The position numbers and the translations under genes are program-made. From Strongyloides papillosus (lineage: Eukaryota > Nematoda > Chromadorea > Rhabditida > Strongyloididae), in NCBI GenBank assembly GCA_005656395.1, contig SRSI01000028.1:1550001-1614000 (forward strand): a DNA stretch of 64,000 bases, given 5' to 3'. Within the stretch, counting starts at the first letter, position 1. The number at the start of each line of letters is the position of its first letter. The notes under the pieces were generated by a model. The model saw only the letters and a list, made by a program, of their open reading frames with translations. It made no database searches and was not told the DNA's origin. This document shows, in pieces, positions 62,711 through 64,000 of this stretch.

Positions 62711-64000
62711 TTATTCTGTTGACATTTCAAGTAACTCTCTTAACCTATTAGTTCTTTGTTTTCTTGAAATATGAAGTAAATCCTCATCATTGTTATCTGT
62801 TTTTAATGTTGGAAGGCTTGGTATACCATTATTATTTCCTGTTGATGGTTTCCTTTCCGTCAAAGGATATATTCCACTTCTAACGCTATTAATATAAGGT
62901 GAGTAACTTCCATAACCTATAATAATGAAAATACATTTAATAATTATTTGTATGTAGAAAAAAAACCAAATTATTATAATAAAAAATGAAATATTTTAGA
63001 ATGGATAGATTACGGTAAGTATAGTAGATAAAGAGCATACAGCGTTAAGGCTCACCTCCACTAAATGAAGTAATAAAATCCTTATCATTAACAAGAATAC
63101 CATTACTTATAGTATTTTTATTTTCGCATGAGTTACATGATCCTCTACAATAGGTATTCATAAACGTCGGAAACCTTGAACAATATCCCATTGCTGACCA
63201 AGAAGGACAGCCATCAACATGTGAATCTTTACATAATAAATAATGAGAGTCTTTGTCACTATTAATAATTGGTGGTAACAATAAACTACTACTTATTTTA
63301 GGACTATTTTCATAATTATACAAATTAGGTAATATATTAATATTATTTTGAAAACGTGAATATAAAGCATTAAGGTATTTCATTATATTATCAAATTTAT
63401 AAGAAGCTACAGAATCATAAATAATAGAGGTATGATCTAAGGTGGGAATACTATTTAAATGGTCTACAGGGGTTAATAAAATATTAGAAGTAGAAAGATC
63501 TAAATACCCACCATTTAATCTTGTTGGAAGAGTTGTAAAAGGAGAATCTATAGAGGCCATTGTAGAAATTGTGTTAAGATTGTTTACCCCAACACTACCT
63601 ATATCAGATGTAGCACAACCAATTCCACAACTAATTGGGCATAATTTTGTCATAAGGATTGGAGAAGAGCTACATTGGCCTGTTGAAGCATACACAGCAC
63701 ACTGAGTCATCTGATCCTTACACATTCCGCTACCAGATCCTGGGATATATTGAGATGTAAGTAAATTCCTTGTTAATGAAGTACTACTGTAATAATATTT
63801 TTAATTTATATATTTTTTAAAAAAATTAAGTTAAACATACTCAGGAACTCCTAATGGCGGTATTGATACATCCGGTTGAATGTAATTAGAAAATGTATTT
63901 GGAGTTAAAGAACCTTCATAACCACTTACTCCACTTAAACCACCTAAACCATAACGTGTATTCCACATGTATGAAGATGGAATTCCAGATGAAAGTGAGT
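62711..64000 (-). CDS. Secreted-type protein with two ShKT (SXC) domains, 5' end outside window
   Basis: Partial model, reading from the right edge: exon 64000-63841 (open at the edge), 63786-63056 and 62916-62711, with introns of 54 and 139 nt. About 365 codons are visible. Two six-Cys ShKT domains are clear: one begins CKDQMTQCAVYASTGQC and ends in CPISCGIGC, the other begins CKDSHVDGCPSWSAMGYC and ends in CRGSCNSC. They are separated by about 130 residues rich in Ser, Asn, Leu and Pro. The upstream part is Gly/Ser/Tyr-rich and the C-terminus is basic. ShKT proteins are expanded in parasitic nematodes and are usually extracellular; some related domains block potassium channels, but no such activity can be inferred here. 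A signal peptide would lie beyond the window. A GTGAGC donor ends the middle exon; reading through it gives an early stop. Confidence 0.85.

Noticed and set aside
63442..63705. Plus-strand frame of 87 codons
   Set aside because: Antisense of the ShKT gene's middle exon.

Overview
This is a eukaryotic window of very low GC (roughly 20 percent by eye, with long A/T runs), whose genes carry short introns, most of them 37 to 60 nt. The gene content is that of a nematode: RHO-1, a LIP-1/MKP-3 phosphatase, RAB-3, an NPY/NPF-type receptor, a bestrophin, a ShKT protein and TGF-beta components, plus polypyrimidine-AG sites right in front of start codons that look like spliced-leader acceptors. The extreme AT content and tiny introns suggest a Strongyloides-like (clade IV) parasite; that genus call is inference.

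Layout. 3.9-9.4 kb: rho-1 (+), an unrecognised 129-aa protein (-) and a MAP-kinase phosphatase (-). 9.4-26.4 kb is mostly gene desert, holding a peptide GPCR (-, 15.7-17.3 kb) and a possible 64-aa protein (+, 23.2 kb). 26.4-30.7 kb: an MPPED-type metallophosphoesterase (+) tail-to-tail with a bestrophin (-). 33.8-42.0 kb: a Ser-rich gene of unknown function, rab-3 and a concentrative nucleoside transporter, all +. 42.2-44.4 kb: a decayed tandem repeat of about 180 bp, followed by a less AT-rich relic with no intact ORF. 44.8-46.3 kb: an MFSD10-like transporter (-). 50.6-56.2 kb: an ANKS1-like ankyrin protein and an intronless LARP1-like protein, both +. 57.2-58.8 kb: a non-autonomous element with terminal inverted repeats of about 390 bp. 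59.1-61.9 kb: a secreted protein that is only the ectodomain of an activin/BMP type II receptor, then about 1 kb downstream on the same strand a divergent TGF-beta family ligand. 62.7-64 kb: a ShKT-domain secreted protein (-) that runs off the window.

Most genes are unrelated housekeeping or neuronal genes. The exception is the last 5 kb, where a TGF-beta ligand, a soluble receptor-like protein and a ShKT secreted protein sit together directly beside a transposon-like inverted repeat. The ligand and soluble ectodomain pair is the best candidate for an undescribed system, possibly a ligand with its own trap or carrier. Gene models were spliced by eye from GT/AG sites, reading-frame continuity and recalled family similarity; no search was run.
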